64,000 nt of DNA from Paragordius varius (GCA_964247055.1 OZ176060.1:992001-1056000), one strand, 5' to 3'; positions 1 to 15,234 are shown, counted from the stretch's first letter. Made by a program: numbers and translations. Notes: generated from the sequence alone by a model not told the origin.

Positions 1-3000
1 AATTCCATCTTTAAGAAGAATTATCTAAAACAAAAAGATTTTCAAAAATTAAAATCATTTCTTATTGAAAAAATATTTTTTTTAAAAAATCCAATATTTT
101 TTTTATAACAGTTAATAAAAGGATTTTTTTAACTGGAAAATTACCAAATAATAGATATTTTATAAACTTTTAAAAATGAATTCCATTTTATAAATCTTAG
201 AAGAATTATTTATAAAACTCGAAAATAAAAACCATTTCTTGTTAAATTAATGATTTTTTATAATAAATTCCATCTTTTAAATTAAAGAAGAATTATCTAA
301 AATAAAATTCGAAAATAAAAAGGTTTTTTTGATTTATGAAAATTACCAGATATTAGCTGATATACTCATAACTTTTAATAATAAATCCATCTTTAAGAAG
401 AATTATTTATAAAACTCGAAAATAAAAAGGTTTTTTTACTGGAAAATTACCAAATAATAGATATTTTACAAAATTTCAAAAATAAATTCCATCTTTAAGA
501 AGAAATATTTATAAAACTCGAAAATAAAAAAATTTTTTAAATGCTCTCTTAAGTGGAAAATGACCAAATAATAGCTAATATGAAATTTCATATTCAAAAA
601 AATTATTCCATTTTTTAAATTTAAAAGAAGAATTATTTATAAAACTTAAAAATAAAAAATTTTTTTTTACTGGAAAATTACTAAATAATAGCTAATATGA
701 AATTTATTAAATTTTCTAAAAATAAAAATATTTATTCCATATTTTAAATTTAAAAGAAGAATTATTTAAAATAAAGAAATATTCTAGAAAATTAAATCAA
801 TTCTTGTTAAATTAATAAATTTTTTTTTTAAAAAATTATTTTTTGTTAAATGAAATAATTTTTTTTAAAAATAAATTTCTTTAAAAAAAATCAAAAATAG
901 ATAATCTTAAATTTTATAAACTTTCAAAAATATTTATTCCATCTTTAAGAAGAATTATTTATAAAACTCAAAAATAAAAAGTTTTTTTGATTGGAAAATT
1001 ACTAAATAATAGATATTTTACAAAATTTCAAAAATAAATTCCATCTTTAAGAAAAATTATTTATAAAACTCGAAAATAAAAAATTTTTTTTGATTGATGA
1101 AAATTATCAAATAATAGATATTTTACAAAATTCAAAAATAAATTCCATCTTTAAGAAGAATTATTTATAAAACTCGAAAATAAAAATGTTTTTTGTGACT
1201 AGAAAATTACCAAAAAGTAACTAATTTGAAATCTTAAAAATTTTCAAAAATATTTATTCCATCTTTTAAATCTAAGAAGAATTGTCTAAAACAATAAACT
1301 CTAGAAAACTAAATCATTTCTTGTTGAAAAAATAAATTTTTCTTTTAAAAATGCTTTTTTCAAAAATGTAATGATTAATAAAAAGTTTTTTTGATTGATG
1401 AAAATTACCAAATAATAGATATTTTAAGAAATTTCAAAAATATTTAAAAATTTAGAAGTAGCTATAATAAATATCTAGAAAATTATTTCATTTCTTGTTA
1501 AATTAATAATTTATATAAAAAAATTCATAAATAATCTTTATAAAACTCGAAAATATAAAAGTTTTTTTACTGGAAAATTACTAAATAATAGCTAATATGA
1601 AATTCCATAATTTTTAAAAATAATTATTCCATCTTTTAAATCTCAAAAGAAGAATTATCTAAAACAAACTCGAAAACTAAAAAAGTTTTTTAAACTAGAA
1701 AATTACCAAAAAATTTCTTTTAAAATAATTCAAAAACGAAATAGTCTCGAAAATTAAAATCAATTTGTTGAATTAATAAATTTTTCATTTAAAAATATTC
1801 CTTTTAAATCCAAAAAGAAGAATTATCTAAAACAAAGAGGTCTCGAAAACTAAAATCATTTCTTGTTAAATGAATAAATTTTTCTTAAAAAAATCCAAAA
1901 ATAATCCATATAATAGTTAATAAAAGGTTTTTTTTATTAATAAAAAAACTTTTTTTGACTGGCAAATTACCAAATAATAGATATTTTACAAAATTTCAAA
2001 AATAAATTCCATCTGTAAAAAGGATTATTTATAAAACTAGAAACTAAAATCAATTTTTGTTAAATTAATAAGTTATTTAAAAAAATGCTTTTAAATGCAA
2101 AACGCTTTAATTAATTAATAAAAAAGTTTTTTTTGACTGAAAATTATTACCAAATAATAGCTAATATGAAATCTTATAAAATTTCAAAAATATTTATTCC
2201 ATTTATTAAATTTAAGAAGAATTTATAAAACAAAGAAATACTCTAGAAAATTTAATCAATTCTTGTTAAATGAATAATAAATGAATATATTTTTCCTTTA
2301 AAACTGCTCTTTTAAATGAAAAAAATGCAATGATTAATAAAAAGGTGTTTTTGAATGGAAAATTACCAAATAATAGATTTTCAAAAATATTTAATCCATC
2401 TTTTAAATTTAAAAGAAAAATTATTTAAAACAAAAAAAAACTCGAAAACTAAAAAAGTTTTTTTAAAAATAATTTTTTCTTTTAAAAATGCTCTTTTAAA
2501 TGCAAAACGTTTTGATTGATTGGGAAAAAGTTTTTTTTACTTAAAAATTACCAAATAATAGATATTTTACAATATTTCAAAAATAAATTCCATCTTTAAG
2601 AAGAAATACTTATAAAACTCAATAATAAAAAGATTTTTTTATTGGAATATTACCAAATAATAGATATTTTACAAAATTTCAATAATAAATTCCATCTTTA
2701 AGAAGAATTATTTATAAAACTCGAAAATAAAAAAGTATTGAAATGGAAAATTACTAATAATAATTAATATAATATTTTACAAAATTTCAAAAATAATTTC
2801 CATCTTTTAAATTTAAAAGTATCTATAATAAAAACTCTAGAAAATTAAATTCAATTCTTGTATAATTAATGATTTTTTAAAAATATTCCATCTTTTAAAT
2901 CTAAGAAAAATTATCTAAAACTCAAAAATAAAAATTATTTCTTGTTAAATTCTTGTTAAATGAATAAATTTTTCTTTAAAAAAATGCTCTTTTAAATGCA

Positions 3001-3420
3001 AAACGTTTTTGATTTTTATATTAAAAGTTTTTTTGACTGGAAAATTACCAAATAATAGCTAATATTAAATCTTACAAATTTTCAAAAATATTTATTCCAT
3101 CTTTAAGAAGAATTATTTATAAAACAAAGAGGTCTAATAAATTTTTCTTTTAAAAATGCTTTTTAAATAAAAAACGTTTTAATTTTTGAATAAAAAGGTT
3201 TTTTGATTGATGAAAATTTCTAAATAATAGAAAATTACTAAATAATCTCATAACTTTTAATAATAAATTCCATCTTTAAGAAGAATTATTTATAAAACTC
3301 AAAAATAAAAAAGTTTTTTTTAACTGGAAAATTACCAAATATATTAATTTCATAATTTTTAAAAATATAAATTCCATTTTTTAAATTTAAAAGAAGAATT
3401 ATCTAAAACAAAGAGATTAT
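1..3420. repeat. Satellite family A, first block
   Basis: Imperfect tandem array that runs off the left edge of the window. The recurring unit reads roughly TTCCATCTTTAAGAAGAATT, then AAAACTCGAAAATAAAAA, a T-run, a GACTGGAAAATTACC motif, AATAATAG and ATATTTTACAAAATTTC. The shortest spacing between successive TTCCATCTTTAAG motifs is about 103 bp (for example near 1041 and 1144). Longer units carry an extra segment with GCTCTTTTAAATGCAAAACG. No coding potential is visible. The block passes into family B near 3420-3480. Confidence 0.85.
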
Positions 3421-6400
3421 TAGATCTAAAATATTCCTGTGGTTTTCATATGAAAAACTCGAAAAAAAGAAATAAAAAAGCAATTTAATTAAAATTGATA
3501 AATAATGTTATTATTCTTTAAATAAAACACTTTTTTTCTTTGTAAATTCTCTTTTACTTAAAAGCTTAACAATATTACAGCGAGTATATTCTACATTACT
3601 CAAGTATTTTAAAAGCAAAGACTTTTATTCTAATAAAAATTCAAACGAAAAACTCGAAAAAATTGAGTAAAAGGAAATAATCTAATTGAAATTGATATTA
3701 AAAATAATATTATTCTTTAAAACAAAACACTTTTTTTCTTAATAAATCCCTTTTACTTAAAAGCTTATTAATATTACAGCGAGTATATACTACATTAATC
3801 AAGTATTTTAAAATCAAGGTTTTTTGAATATAAAAACTGTGGATTTTCTTTAAAATTCGAAAATTCAAAAAAATAAAAAAACATGTAAAAGGAAACAAAC
3901 TAGAAAATGAAATTGATAATAATAATTTATCTAAAATAAAGATTTGTTCTTTATAAATTTCTTTTACTTAAAAGCTTCTTACTATTACAGCGAGTATATA
4001 CTTAATTACTCAAGTATTTTAAAAACAAAGACTTTTATTCTAATAGAAATTCAAATAAAAAACTCAAAAAAAATAAGTAAAAGCAAATAATTTAGAAATT
4101 GAAATTTATAAAAATAATATTTGTTCTCTAAAACAAAACACTTTTTTTCTTGATAAATCGCTTTTTGCCTCTAAAAGCTTATTAATATTACAGCGAGTAT
4201 ATACTACATTACTCAAATTTTTTTTAAAAAAAGATAGGTTTTTTTTATAATTCTATAAAAATAAAAATTTCAAGTTAAAAACTCCAAAAAAATGAGTAAA
4301 AGGAAATAATCTAGAGATTTAAATTTAAATAATAAAATTATTGTTTAGAACAAAACACTTTTTTCTTAATAAATATCTTTTAGTAAAAGCTTCTTAATAT
4401 TACAGCGAGTATAAACTTAATTACTCAAGTATTTTAAAAGCAAAGACTTTTATTCTAATAGAAATTCAAAAAGAATCGAAAAAAATAAGTAAAAGGAAAC
4501 AATCTAGAAATTGATAATAAATATAATATTATTCTTTAGAATAAACACTTTTTTCTGATAAATCCCTTTTACTTAAAAGCTTATCAATATTACAGCGAGT
4601 ATATACTTAATTACTCAAGTATTTTAAAAACAAAGACTTTTATTCCAATAAAAATTTCAAAAAAACTCGAAAAAAATAAGTAAAAGGAAATAATCTAATT
4701 GAAATTGATAATAAAATTAATATTTTTCTTTAAATTAAGACTTTTTTGTGGATAATATTCTGTAGATAGAAATTTCAAATTAAAAAAATCGAAAAAAATA
4801 AGTAAAAGGAAATAATCTAGAAATTGAAATTGATATAAATAAAATATTATTCTCTAAAATAAAGTTTTTTTATAAATTTCTTGTTTAGTTAAAAGCTTCT
4901 TAATATTACAGCGAGTATATACTACATTACTCAAGTATTTTAAAAACGAGGTTTTTTAATCTAAAATATTGACTTTTTTTGCTTGAGTTAGAACCATAAA
5001 TAAAATTTTCAAATGAAAAACTTGAAAATAAGTAAAAGGAAATAATTTAGAAGAAATTGTTAATTATAAAATAATATGATTATTCCTTAAAATTAAGACT
5101 TTTTTCTTAAAAATCTCTTTTACTTAAAAGCTTAACAATATAAAAGCGAGTATATACTACATTACTCGAGATTTTAAAAACAAAGACTTTTATTCTAATA
5201 GAATTTCAAATAAAAACTCGAAAAAATTGAGTAAAAGGAAACAATCTAGAATTTGAAATTGATAATAATATTATTCTTTAAAATAAATACTTTTCTTTAT
5301 AAATTTTCTTTAACTTAAAAGCTTCTTAATATTACAGCGAGTATATACTACATTATTCAAGTATTTTAAAACAAGTTTTTTGAATTTTAATTATTCCTAT
5401 GGCTTCCTTGTTTGAGTGAGGGTGAAAAAAAGAAATTTTAAATAAAAACTCTTAAAAAAATAAGTAAAAGGAAATAACCTAGAAATTAAATATGTAAATT
5501 TTAATAATAATAATTTAATCTCTACAAACTAAAAAATTATTTTTTTTGCCTCTAAAAGCTTATCAATATCACAGCGAGTATATACTACATTACTCAAGTT
5601 TTTTTTTAAAAAAAAGGAAAAGGTTTTTTAATTTAAAATATTCCTGTGGATTTCGTTTAAAATTTAAATGAAAAAACTCGAAAATAAAAAAAAATAAAAG
5701 GAAATAATCTAGAACGTAAAATTTATAATAATAATATTAATGTCTGAAATAAAAACTATTTCTTGATAAATCTTATTTTGCCTCTAAAAGCTTTTTAATA
5801 TTACAGCGAGTATATACTTAATTACTCAAATATTTTAAGAAAAAGAAAGAAAAAAAACTTTTATTATAATAGAAATTCAAAATAAAAACTCGAAAATAAA
5901 AAAAATAATATTATTCTCTAGAACAATACACTTTTTTCTTAATACTCTTTTACTTAAAAGCTTAACAATATTACAGCGAGTATATACTACATTACTCAAG
6001 TATTTTAAAAACATTGTTTTTTGAATATAAATTATTTCTGTGGCTTTCTTGTTCGAGTGAGGACAAAAAATATAAATTTCAAGTAAAAACTCGAAAAAAA
6101 TAAGTAAAAGGAAACAATATAGAAATTGAAATTGATAATAATAATAATAATATTAATGTCTGAAATATACATTTTTCTTGATAAATCCCTTTTACTAAAA
6201 GCTTCTTAATATTACAGCGAGTATAAACTTAATTACTCAAGTATTTTAAAAGCAAGGTTTTGAATCTAAAATATTCATTTAGCCTCCTTGTTCGAGTTAA
6301 AGCGAGAAATAAAAATTTCAAGTAAAAAACTCGAAAAAAACAAGTAAAAGGAAATAATATAGAAATTGAAATTGATAATAAATATAATATTTTTCTTTAA

Positions 6401-7863
6401 AAAAAAACACTTTTTTTATAAATCTTTTTTTTTCCTCTAAAAGTTTATCAATATTAAAAAGTCGATAATAAAAAAATAAGTAAAAGGAAACAATTTAGAT
6501 AATATTTTTATTATTCTTTAAATAAAGTTTTTTATTTTGGATAATTCTGTATTTTTAAGGCTTTCAAACTAAAAAAATAGTAATTTTAAGTATAAACTCG
6601 AAAAGTAAAAGGAAATAATTTAGAAATTAAAATTTATAATAATAATAATAATATTATTATTCTCTAAAATAAACATTTTTTTCTTAATTAATTTTTTTTA
6701 AGGCTTTCAATATAACAGCGAGTATATACTTAATTACTCAAGATTTTAAAAACAAACTTTTATTCTAATAGAAATTCAAAAAAAAATCAAAAAATTGAGT
6801 AAAAGGAAATAATCTAGAAATTGTTGTTGATAATAATAATATTATTATTTAAAACAAAACACTATTTTCTTAATAAATCTCTTTTACTTAAAAGCTTCTT
6901 AATATTACAGCGAGTATATACTACATTACTCAAGTATTTTAAGACAAAAATTCGAAAATAAAATAGTAAAAAGAAAGAATCTAATTAAGATTGATAATAA
7001 TAATAATAATAATAATAATAAAATCTATATTACAGCGAGTATATACTACATTACTCAAGTATTTACAAAGACTTTTATTCTAATAGAAATTAAAATATAA
7101 ACTTGAAAAAAATAAGTAAAAGGAAACAATCTAATTAAAATTGATAATAAATATAATATTATTCTCTAAAACAATACACTTTTTTTTATGAATTTTTTTT
7201 TACTTAAAAGCTTCTTAATATTACAGCGAGTATATACTTAATTACTCAAGTATTTAAAAGCAAGACTTTTATTCTAATAGTCAAAAAAAATCGAAAAAAT
7301 AAAGTAAAAGGAAATTATCTAAAAAATTGAAATTGTCAATTATAATAATAATAATATTATTCTCTAAAATAAACACTTTTTTTCTTGATAAATTGCTTTT
7401 TCTCAAAAGCTTCTAAATATTACAGCGAGTATATACTTAATACTTATGTTTTTTTAAACAAACTTTTATTCTAATAGAAATTCAAATTAAAAACTCGAAA
7501 AAAAAGTAAGTAAAAGGAAAAAATCTATAAATTGATAATAAAAATATTATTCTCTAAAACAAAACACTTTTTTTCTTAATAAATCTCTTTAGATAGAAAT
7601 TTCAAAAAAATAAAAAAATAAAAAAAGGAAATAATCTAGAAATTGAAATTGATAATAAAAATAATATTATTATCGAAAATAAACACATTTTTTCTTGATA
7701 AATCTCTTTTACTTAAAAGCTTAACAATATTAAAGCGAGTATATACTACATTACTAAATATTTTAAAAACAAAGACTTTTATTCTAATATAAATTCAAAT
7801 AAAAACTCGAAAAAAAATAAGTAAAAGGAATAAATCTGGAAATTGAAAATTTTTATAATAATA
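3421..7863. repeat. Satellite family B, block 1
   Basis: Tandem array with a unit of about 200 bp. Core motifs at about 3577, 3777, 3988, 4192 and 4403 give spacings near 200-210; elsewhere spacings run from about 175 to 245. Unit order: core TATTACAGCGAGTATATACT, then ACATTACTCAAGTATTTTAA, a variable AAAGACTTTTATTCTAATAG part, AAACTCGAAAAAAATAAGT, AAAAGGAAATAATCTAG, GAAATTGATAATAATAAT, TTCTCTAAAACAAAACAC, a T-run, and CTTTTACTTAAAAGCTTC leading into the next core. Some units are longer and carry CTTGTTCGAGTGAG (near 5408 and 6050). Others lack the core. An (AAT)n tract lies at 6994-7022. Short open frames on either strand, such as a 62-codon one at 3710-3898 minus, simply reflect the repeat. 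Confidence 0.88.
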
Positions 7864-7865
7864 TA

Positions 7866-8846
7866 CGGTAAAAATTTAAATTCTACGGAAAAAACGTAAA
7901 AATATAAAAACAAATATTTTTGTCTAAAAGACAACCATACTTTTAAAATTTATATTTTTTTATATATATACCATTTACAGTTCAAATTCACCCTTGAACA
8001 ATTCAAATTCACCCTTAAACAATTAAAAATTACCCTAAAAAGAAATTATATTATTTAAAAACTAATATAACTTATTAATTTTATTTGAAATATATCTTTA
8101 TGGCATAGTTTATTATTTTTATTTAATACAAAATTTTTATTTATAAAAATATATATTAAAATATAGGTAATTTTTTATCTTTTGAAAAAACATATATTTT
8201 ATTTGAGGGTAAATTTGATTTGTTCAAGGGTGAATTTGAATTTTAATGGTATTTAAATCAAGTATATAGAAATTTTTATTTATAAAAATATATTAAAATA
8301 TAGGTAATTTTTTATCTTAAAAAACATATATTTTATTTAAGGATAAATTTGAATTGTTCAAGGGTGAATTTGAATTGTAATGGTATATAAATCAAATATA
8401 TAGAAATTTTTATTTTTAAAAATATATTAAAATATAGAATTTTTTATCTTAAAAAACATATATTTTATTTGAGGGTGAATTTGAATTGTTCAAGGGTGAA
8501 TTTGAATTTAAATGGTATATAAAATTTTTATTTAACACAAAATTTTTATTTTCTAAAATATATTAAAATATAGGTAATTTTTTATCTTAAAAAACATATA
8601 TTTTGTGAATTTGAATTGTTCAAGGGTGAATTTGAATTGTTTAAGGGTGAATTTGAATTTTCATATATATAACTCATTTTTTAAACTCTAAAGTATTATA
8701 TAGAAATTTTTATTGTTAAATCAATCAAATATGATTTTTACATTGTAATTAAATGTATTTTATAAAAGAAATAAAAAAGTATGGTTGTTTTTTGAAAAAA
8801 ATATTTTTATAAAAATTTTGTCCGTATAATTTCACAGTTTTCACTG
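7866..8846. mobile_element. Foldback/TIR element C, copy 1 (981 bp)
   Basis: Left end CGGTAAAAATTTAAATTC and right end reading inward as CAGTGAAAACTGTGAA, with TA on both sides (7864-7865 and 8847-8848). The long terminal inverted repeats include ACAACCATACTTTT on the left and AAAAAGTATGGTTGTTTTTT on the right. The interior has a unique core (AACTTATTAATTTTATTTG, then TATGGCATAGTTTATTATTT) followed by tandem subunits of about 130-137 bp, each ending in GGGTGAATTTGAATTGTTCA motifs. There is no open reading frame, so it is non-autonomous. TA target plus CAGT termini suggest a pogo/Tigger-like (Tc1/mariner superfamily) DNA transposon; that assignment is inference. Confidence 0.75.
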
Positions 8847-8848
8847 TA

Positions 8849-11800
8849 TTTGTTTTCTAAAACAAAACACTTTTTTTCTTGATAAATCTGTCTAGATAGA
8901 AATTTCAAATTATAAAACTCAAAAAAATAAGTAAAAGGAAACATCTAATTAAAATTTATAATAATCTAATTGAAATTTTTAAAAATATATTTTCTATAAT
9001 AAACACTTTTTTTCTTGATAATTCTGTTTAGCTGTAAAAGCTTCACAGCGAGTATGTACTTAATTACTCAAGTATTTTAAGACAAAAACTCGAAAAAAAT
9101 AAGTAAAAGGAAACAATCTAATTAAAATTGAAATAATAAAATTATTCTTTAAAACAACACACTTTTTTTTATAAATCTCTCTTTTACTTAAAAGCTTCTT
9201 AATATTACAGCGAGTATATACTTAATTACTTAAGTATTTTAAAAGGAAAAGATTTTTTCAACTTTAAATATTCATTTAGTTTCTTAATAGACTGAGGGCG
9301 AAAATTTTAAAATTTTAAATGAAAAACTCGAAAAAAATAAGTAAAAGGAAACAATCTAGAAATTGATATTCATAATAATAATAATATTATTCTCTAAAAT
9401 AAACACTTTTTTTCTTAAAAAATCTCTTTTACTTAAAAGTTTATCAATATTAAAGCGAGTATATACTTAATTACTCAAGATTTTAAAAGCAAACTTTTAT
9501 TCTAAAATATTCATATGGCTACCTTATTTGAGTGAGAACGAGAAATGTAAATTTCAAGTAAAAACTCGAAAATAAAAAAAAACATAAGGAAATAATCTAG
9601 AAATTAAAATTGATCATATTAATAATATTATTATTCGCTAAATAAACACTTTTTTCTTGATAAATCTCTTTTACTTAAAAGCTTCTTAATATTACAGCGA
9701 GTATATACTACATTACTCAAGTATTTTAAGACATAATTCGAAAAAAAGTATAAAAAGAAAGAATCTAATTAAAATTGATAATAATAATTATAATAATAAA
9801 ATCTATGTTTCAATAAGCATAAACACTTTTTTTTAATAAATCCCTTTTAGTAAAAGCTTAACATATTAAAGCGAGTATATACTACATTAATCAAGTATTT
9901 TTAAAGAAAAATTAATAAGGTTTTTTAAAATATTCATCTGGCTTATAATAAAATTTTAAAATCTCGAAACTTAATAAAAATAAAAGCAAATAATCTAGAA
10001 ATTTAATATGTAAATAATAATAATTTATTCTCTAAAACAAAACACTTTTTTCTTAAAAAACATTTTACTTAAAAGCTTCTTAATATTACAGCGAGTATAT
10101 ACTACATTACTCAAGTATTTTAAAAAAATAAGTAAAAGGAAACAATTTAGAAATTGAAATTGATAATAAATATAATATTATTCTTTAAAATAAAGACTTT
10201 TTTCTGGATAAATCTTTTTTTAGTTCTAAAAGCTTATTAATATTAAAGCGAGTATGTACTACATTACTCAAGTATTTTAAAAGCAAGGTTTTTTGAATTT
10301 AAAATATTCCTGTGGGTTTTCTTTGAAATTGAAATTTCAAGTAAAAACTCGAAAAAAATAAGTAAAAGGAAATAATTTAGAAATTAAAATTGATAATAAT
10401 AATAAAAATATTATTATTTCTAAAACAAAACACTTTTTTCTTGAAATATTTCTTTAGATAGAAATTTCAAATTATAAAACTCGAAAAAATTGAGTAAAAG
10501 GAAATAATCTAATTAAAATTTATAATAATCTATTGAAATTGTTAATAAATACTTTTTTCTTGATAAATCGCTTTTTCTCAAAAGCTTATCAATTTTACAG
10601 CGAGTATATACTTAATTAATCAAGTATTTTAAAAGCAAACTTTTATTCTAATAGAAATTCAAATAAAAAACTCGAAAACAAAAAGAAACAATCTAATTGA
10701 AATTGTTGATAAAAATAATATTATTCTCTATAATAAACACTTTTTTTCTTGATAAATCACTTTTTTTGCTCTAAAAGCGCATATATATTAATCGAGTATA
10801 TACTACATTACTCAAATATTTTAAAAGAGAAAAAGAAATATGTTTTTTAATCCTAAATATTCATCTGACTTTCTTTGCTTGATTTAAAGCGAGAAATAAA
10901 AATTTTAGATAAAAACTCGAAAAAAATAAGTAAAAGGTAACAATCTAGAAATTGAAATTTATAAAAATAATTTTATTATTCTCTAAAACAAGACACTCTT
11001 TTTTTATAAATTTTTTCTACTTAAAAGCTTCTTAATATTAAAACGAGTATTTACTACATTACTCAAGTATTTTAAAAACAAAGACTTTTTTCTAAATCTG
11101 GCTACCTTGCTCGAGTTAAAGCGAGAAATAAAAGTTTTAAATGAAAAACTCCAAAATAAAAAATAAGTAAAAGGAAATAATCTAGAAATTGAAATTGTTA
11201 ATTATAATAATAAAATCAATATTACAGCGAGTATATACTTAATTACTCAAGTAATTTATAAGCAAGGTTTTTTGTATAAATATTACTGTGGCTTTTTTCA
11301 GTGAGAACAAGAAATCAAAATTTCAAGTAAAAACTCGAAAAAAATAAGTAAAAGGAAACAATCTAATTAAAATTGATAATATTATTATTATTCACTAAAA
11401 TAAACACTTTTTTTCTAGATAAATCTTTTTTTGCCTCTAAAAGCTTCTTAATATTACAGCGAGTATATACTACATTACTCAAGTATTTTAATACAGAAAC
11501 TCGAAAAAATAAGTAAAATATATAATCTTAAAATTGAAATTGTTAATAATATTATTTATTCTCTAAAATCAAACACTTTTTTTGTTAAAAAATCTCTTTT
11601 ACTTAAAAGCTTAACAATATTAAAGCGAGTATATACTACATAACTCAAGTATTTTAAAAACAAAGACTTTTATTCTAATAGAATTTTAAATTATAATTCT
11701 TTTAAAAATTGAGTAAAAAAAAAATAATTAGAAAATGAAATTGTTAATAATAATAATAATATTATTTTCTAAAATAAAAACTTTTTTCTTGATAATTTTG

Positions 11801-14708
11801 TTAAACTGTAAAAGCTTATTAATATTACAGCGAGTATATACTACATTACTCAAGTATTTTAAGAGAAAAATTCGAAAAAAAAGGAAATAATCTAGAAAAT
11901 AAAATTGTTAATTATAATAATAATAATAATAATATTCTTTAAAATCTATGTTTCAGTGAGTATATTAATTAATCAAGTATTTTAAAAAAGGTTTTTTTTC
12001 AATTCTAAAATATTCCTGTGGGTTTCCTTTGAAATTAAAATTTCAAATAAAAACTCGAAAAAAATAAGTAAAAGGAAATAATCTGGAAATTATAATTGAA
12101 ATTAATAATAAAAATAATATTATTCTCTAAAACAAAACAATTTTTTCTTTATAAATTCTCTTTTAGTAAAAGCTTCTTAATATTATAGCGAGTATATACT
12201 TAATTACTCAATTATTTTAAAAGAAAGGTTTTATAAAATATTACTGTGGATTCCCTTTGAAATTTCAAATATAAATTCAAAAAAAGTAAAATGCAATAAT
12301 CTAGAAATTGAAATTGTTAATAAAAATATTATTCTCTAAAATAAAGACTTTTTTCTGGATAAATCTCTTTTACTTAAAAGCTTCTTAATATTACAGCGAG
12401 TATATACTACATTACTCAAGTATTTAAAGAGAAAGGAAAATTAAAACTAGAATATTACTGTGGATTTCCTTTGAAATTCCAAAAGAAATAATTTATAAAA
12501 TCGATTAAATAAAAAAAGGAAATAATCTAGACTTTAATATGTAAATTATAATAAAAATAATATTATTCTCTAAAGCTACGTATTTTTCTGGATAAATCTC
12601 TTTAGATAGAAATTTCAAATTATAAAACTCGAAAAAATTTAGTAAAAGGAAACAATTTAGAAATTGAAATTGTTAATAATAATATTATTCTCTAAAACAA
12701 AACACTTTTTTCTTGATAAATCTCGCTTTTACTTAAAAGCTTCTTGATATTACAGCGAGTATATACTACATTACTCGAGATTTTAATACAGAAACTCGAA
12801 AAAAATTAGTAAAAGGAATCAATCTAATTAAAATTTATAATAATCTAATTGAAATTGTTAATAAACACTTTTTTTTTTGATAAATTTTCTTTTACTTAAA
12901 AGCTTATCAATATTACAGCGAGTATATACTTAATTACTCAAGTATTTTAAGACAAAAATTCGAAAAAAAAATAGTAAAAGGAAAGAATCCAATTAAAATT
13001 GATAATAATAATAATAATAATAAAATCAAAATTACAGCGAGTATATACTTAATTAATCAAGTTTTTTTAAATAAAAGATAGTTTTTTGAATTTCAATATT
13101 CCTGTGGCTTACTTTATTCGAGTGAGAACGAGAATTAAAAATTTTAAATGAAAATTCGAAAAAAATAAGTAAAAGGAAACAATCTAGAAATTAAAATTGT
13201 TAAATATAAAAATAATATTATTATTTTTTAAAACAAAACACTTTTTTTCTTAATAAATCTCTTTTACTTAAAAGCTTCTTAATATTACAGCGAGTATATA
13301 CTACATTAGTCAAGTATTTTAAGGTAAAATCTCGAAAAAAATAAGTAAAAGGAAATAATCTAGAAATTGAAATTGTTAATTATAGAAATAATATTATTCT
13401 CTAAAACAAAACACTTTTTTTCTGGATAAATCTGTATTTTAATAGCTTTTCAACAGCGAGTATATACTACATTACTAAGTTTTTTTAAAAACGAGGTTTT
13501 TTAATTAAAATATTCTTGTGGATTTCCTTTAAAATTCCAAATAAAAATTTCAAATTATAATTCTAGAAAAAAAGAAGTAAAAGGAAATAATCTATTGAAA
13601 TTGATAATAAATATAATATTTTTTCTAAAATAAAGATTTTTCTTAATAAATCTCTATAGGATAGAAATTTCAATTCAAAAACTCGAAAAAAATATGTAAA
13701 AGGAAATAATCTAATTAAAATTTATAATAATATTATTCTCTAAAAAAAACTTGATAAATCGCTTTTACTTAAAAACTTTTTTATATTAAAGCGAGTATAT
13801 ACTACATTACTCAAGTATTTTAAGAGAGAAACTCGAAAAAATAAAAATAAGTAAAAGGAAACAATCTAGAAATTGAAATTTATAATAATAATAATTATAA
13901 TATGATTTTCTAAAACTAAACACTTTTTTTTAATAAATCCCTTTTACTTAAAAGCTTATTAATATTACAGCGAGTATATACTACATTACTCAAGTATTTT
14001 AAAAGCAAGTTTTTTAAATCTAATATATTACTTTGGATTTCCTTTAAAATTCGAAAATTCAAAAAAATAAAAAAATAAGTAAAAGGAATAATCTAGAAAT
14101 TAAAATTGATAATAATATAAATATTCTCTAAAACTAAACACATTTTTCTTTCTTGATAAATCTCTTTTACTTAAAAGGTTCTTAATATTACAGCGAGTAT
14201 ATACTACATTACTAAAATATTTTAAGAATAATGAATAAGGTTTTTTTAATCTAATACATTACTGTGGATTTTCTTTGAAATTTAAAAAAATACTCGAAAA
14301 AAAGAAGTAAAAGGAAATAATCTAGAAAATAAAATTGTTAATTATAATAATAATAATCTTTAAAACAAAACACTTTTTTTTCTTAATAAATCTCTTTAGT
14401 TAAAAATTTCAAATAAAATAAAAAAATAAAAAAAGGAAACAATCTAGAAATTGAAATTGATAATAAAAATAATATTATTCTTTAAAATAAAGACTTTTTT
14501 TCTTAATAAATCTCTTTTACTGTAAAAGCTTCTTAATATTACAGCGAGTATATACTTAATTAATCAAGTATTTTAAAGGCAAGTTTTCCTCAATTATTTC
14601 TGTGGCTTACTTGCTCGAGTGAGAACGAGAAATAATAATTTCAAGTAAAAACTCGAAAAAAATAAGTAAAAGGCAATAATCTAAAAATTGAAATTGTTGA
14701 TAATTCTA
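8849..14708. repeat. Satellite family B, block 2
   Basis: The longest uninterrupted run of family B in the window. It opens with a unit that lacks the ACAGCGAG core (GATAAATCTGTCTAGATAG at about 8880), the variant found after every C element. Long variants with the TTGCTCGAG or TTATTCGAG segment occur, for example near 13120 and 14610. Several units are internally deleted so that an (AAT)n tract runs straight into the next core (near 9803, 11210, 11940 and 13020). Confidence 0.87.
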
Positions 14709-14710
14709 TA

Positions 14711-15234
14711 CAGTGAAAATTTAAACTCTAAAGAAAAAACGTAAAAATATAAAGACAAATATTTTTATCTAAAAGACAACCATACTTTTAAAATTTATAT
14801 TTTTATATATATATACCATTTACAGTTATTCACCCTTGAATAATTCAAATTTACCCTTGAACAAATTAAAAATTCACCCTAAAAAGAAATTATGTGTTTT
14901 TATGGTATATAAATCAAGTATATAGAAATTTATATTTATAAAAATATATATTAAAATATAGGTAATTTTTTATCTTAAAAAACATATTTTATATATTTGA
15001 GGGTGAATTTGAATTGTTCAAGGGTGAATTTGAATTCTAATGGTATATAAAAATTTTTCAGTTACATTTTTATTTATAAAAATATAGAAATTTTTATTGT
15101 TAACTCAATCAAATATGATTTTTACCTTTGTAATTAAATGTTTTTAATATAAGAAATAAAAAAAGTATGGTTATTTTTTGAAAAAAAAAATATATTTTTA
15201 ACATTTTGTCCATATAAATTCACAGTTTTCACTG
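14711..15234. mobile_element. Element C, copy 2 (524 bp, shortest)
   Basis: Starts CAGTGAAAATTTAAACTC and ends ACAGTTTTCACTG, flanked by TA on both sides. The left CAGTGAAAA here matches the right terminus better than in other copies, which supports the inverted-repeat reading. It keeps about one interior subunit. The central core, including the GGCATAGTTTATTATTTT segment, is missing: the sequence jumps from AAAGAAATTATGTGTTTT directly to a GGTATATAAATCAAG subunit. It is therefore an internal deletion of the longer copies. Confidence 0.75.

Noticed and set aside
3710-3898. Recurring minus-strand peptide NVVYTRCNI...SKRDL in several short open frames (also near 24833, 33630 and 49257)
   Set aside because: It is the translation of the B core and its neighbour read backwards. 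Frames break in most units, there are no start or stop conservation and no splice signals, so it follows the repeat and is not a gene.
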